Assembly (NCBI GenBank): GCA_021732805.1
Contig: JAKFUJ010000234.1
Location: 1-5,512, forward strand
From: Betaproteobacteria bacterium
GTDB taxonomy: Bacteria > Pseudomonadota > Gammaproteobacteria > Burkholderiales > SG8-41
Direction of reading: 5' to 3'
DNA length: 5,512 nucleotides
In this document: positions 5,138 to 5,512 of the stretch, piece by piece
Layout of the letters: each line of letters begins with the position of its first letter
Numbering within the stretch: the stretch's first letter is position 1
Program-made: the position numbers and the translations under genes
The notes under the pieces: model-generated
The model's database searches: none
What the model was told of the DNA's origin: nothing
The model's input: only the letters and a program-made list of their open reading frames with translations

Positions 5138-5512
5138 TGTATCAGACTCCAGAACAGATTATTGCAATGAACAAAGCGAACCTGGAATCGGCAATGCGTT
5201 TTGCCGGCGTAGCCATCGAAGGCGCCGAGCGCATGATCGACTTGCAAATGAAAGCCGCCAAATCCGCGTTTGCCGATGGCATCGAAAGCGCAAAAGCGCT
5301 GGCCACCGTCAAGGATTTCCAGCAATTCGCCGCGCTGAAAGACACCATGGCGCAACCGACGCTGGAAAAAGCCACCGCCTACGCCCAAAGCGTCTACGAC
5401 CTGACTTCCGAAACCCAGGCTGAATTCAGCAAACTGGTTGAAGTGCAAGTCTCCTACTTCAATAAGGAAGTCGTGACCACCCTCGACAAGATGGTGAAGT
5501 CGGCCCCGGCTG
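5137..5512 (+). CDS. phaP: Phasin family protein (PHA granule-associated), 3'-truncated
   Basis: Phasins are small amphipathic proteins that coat polyhydroxyalkanoate granules in the cytoplasm and control their number and size. The first 125 residues are visible and the frame is still open at the window edge; related phasins are about 180-190 residues. The N-terminus MYQTPEQIIAMNKANLES matches the start of the proteobacterial phasin family (TIGR01841 type), followed by AMRFAGVAIEGAERMIDLQ (19-37) and a nearly all-helical, Ala-rich chain with alternating hydrophobic and charged residues; there is no signal peptide or transmembrane segment. The start is fixed by the AAGGAG 7 bases upstream. It has its own consensus promoter and is divergent from the lipid-transport operon. 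AAA, GAA and CAA codons are frequent, as expected for a highly expressed gene. The closest paralogue type cannot be told from a partial protein. Confidence 0.92.
   Translation, partial: MYQTPEQIIAMNKANLESAMRFAGVAIEGAERMIDLQMKAAKSAFADGIESAKALATVKDFQQFAALKDTMAQPTLEKATAYAQSVYDLTSETQAEFSKLVEVQVSYFNKEVVTTLDKMVKSAPA

Noticed and set aside
5104..5448. Minus-strand open frame of about 114 codons opposite the phasin
   Set aside because: The plus-strand phasin has a consensus promoter, strong ribosome site and family match; the opposite frame is its Gly/Phe-rich mirror.

Overview
The window looks like a stretch of a GC-rich, polyhydroxyalkanoate-producing betaproteobacterial chromosome. This rests on three things: a typical proteobacterial phasin, a permease with the MlaE-family core and an N-terminal STAS domain, and tight operon packing with GGAG-type ribosome binding sites. 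The exact genus cannot be fixed from the sequence. It reads as ordinary chromosome: no mobile element, tRNA, rRNA or CRISPR array was seen.

Layout. Positions 1-884 (+) hold the 3' part of a Gfo/Idh/MocA-family NAD(P)-dependent oxidoreductase, cut by the window edge. It converges, with a 38-base gap, on a five-gene minus-strand operon that spans 4856 down to 923. In transcription order the operon encodes an MlaE-family permease with a fused STAS domain, its MlaF-type ATPase, a single-pass MCE (MlaD-type) protein with a long helical tail, an ABC-type transport auxiliary lipoprotein of the PqiC type, and a small HIT (histidine triad) nucleotide-binding protein. Junctions are a 4-base ATGA overlap, a 1-base gap, another ATGA overlap, and a 20-base gap. 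Positions 4857-5136 are an AT-rich divergent control region. Positions 5137-5512 (+) hold the 5' part of a phasin gene, cut by the window edge.

How the genes work together. The first four operon genes make a complete MCE lipid transporter. The ATPase and permease form the inner-membrane ABC engine. The MCE protein is anchored in the inner membrane and should form a ring plus helical conduit through the periplasm. The lipoprotein probably sits at the outer membrane end. This combines an Mla-type ABC engine with a PqiC-type lipoprotein; no MlaC-like carrier, MlaA or separate MlaB lies in the window. The HIT protein is co-transcribed by position, but its link to lipid transport is unknown.

The divergent control region carries the most interesting non-coding signals. 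These are a consensus sigma-70 promoter for the phasin gene, a near-identical pair of TGCGnnGCAATA elements placed just upstream of its -35 and over its predicted start site (candidate sites for a PhaR-like repressor), a long inverted repeat at the predicted 5' end of the transporter mRNA, and an AT-only hairpin that would present the phasin Shine-Dalgarno sequence in its loop.
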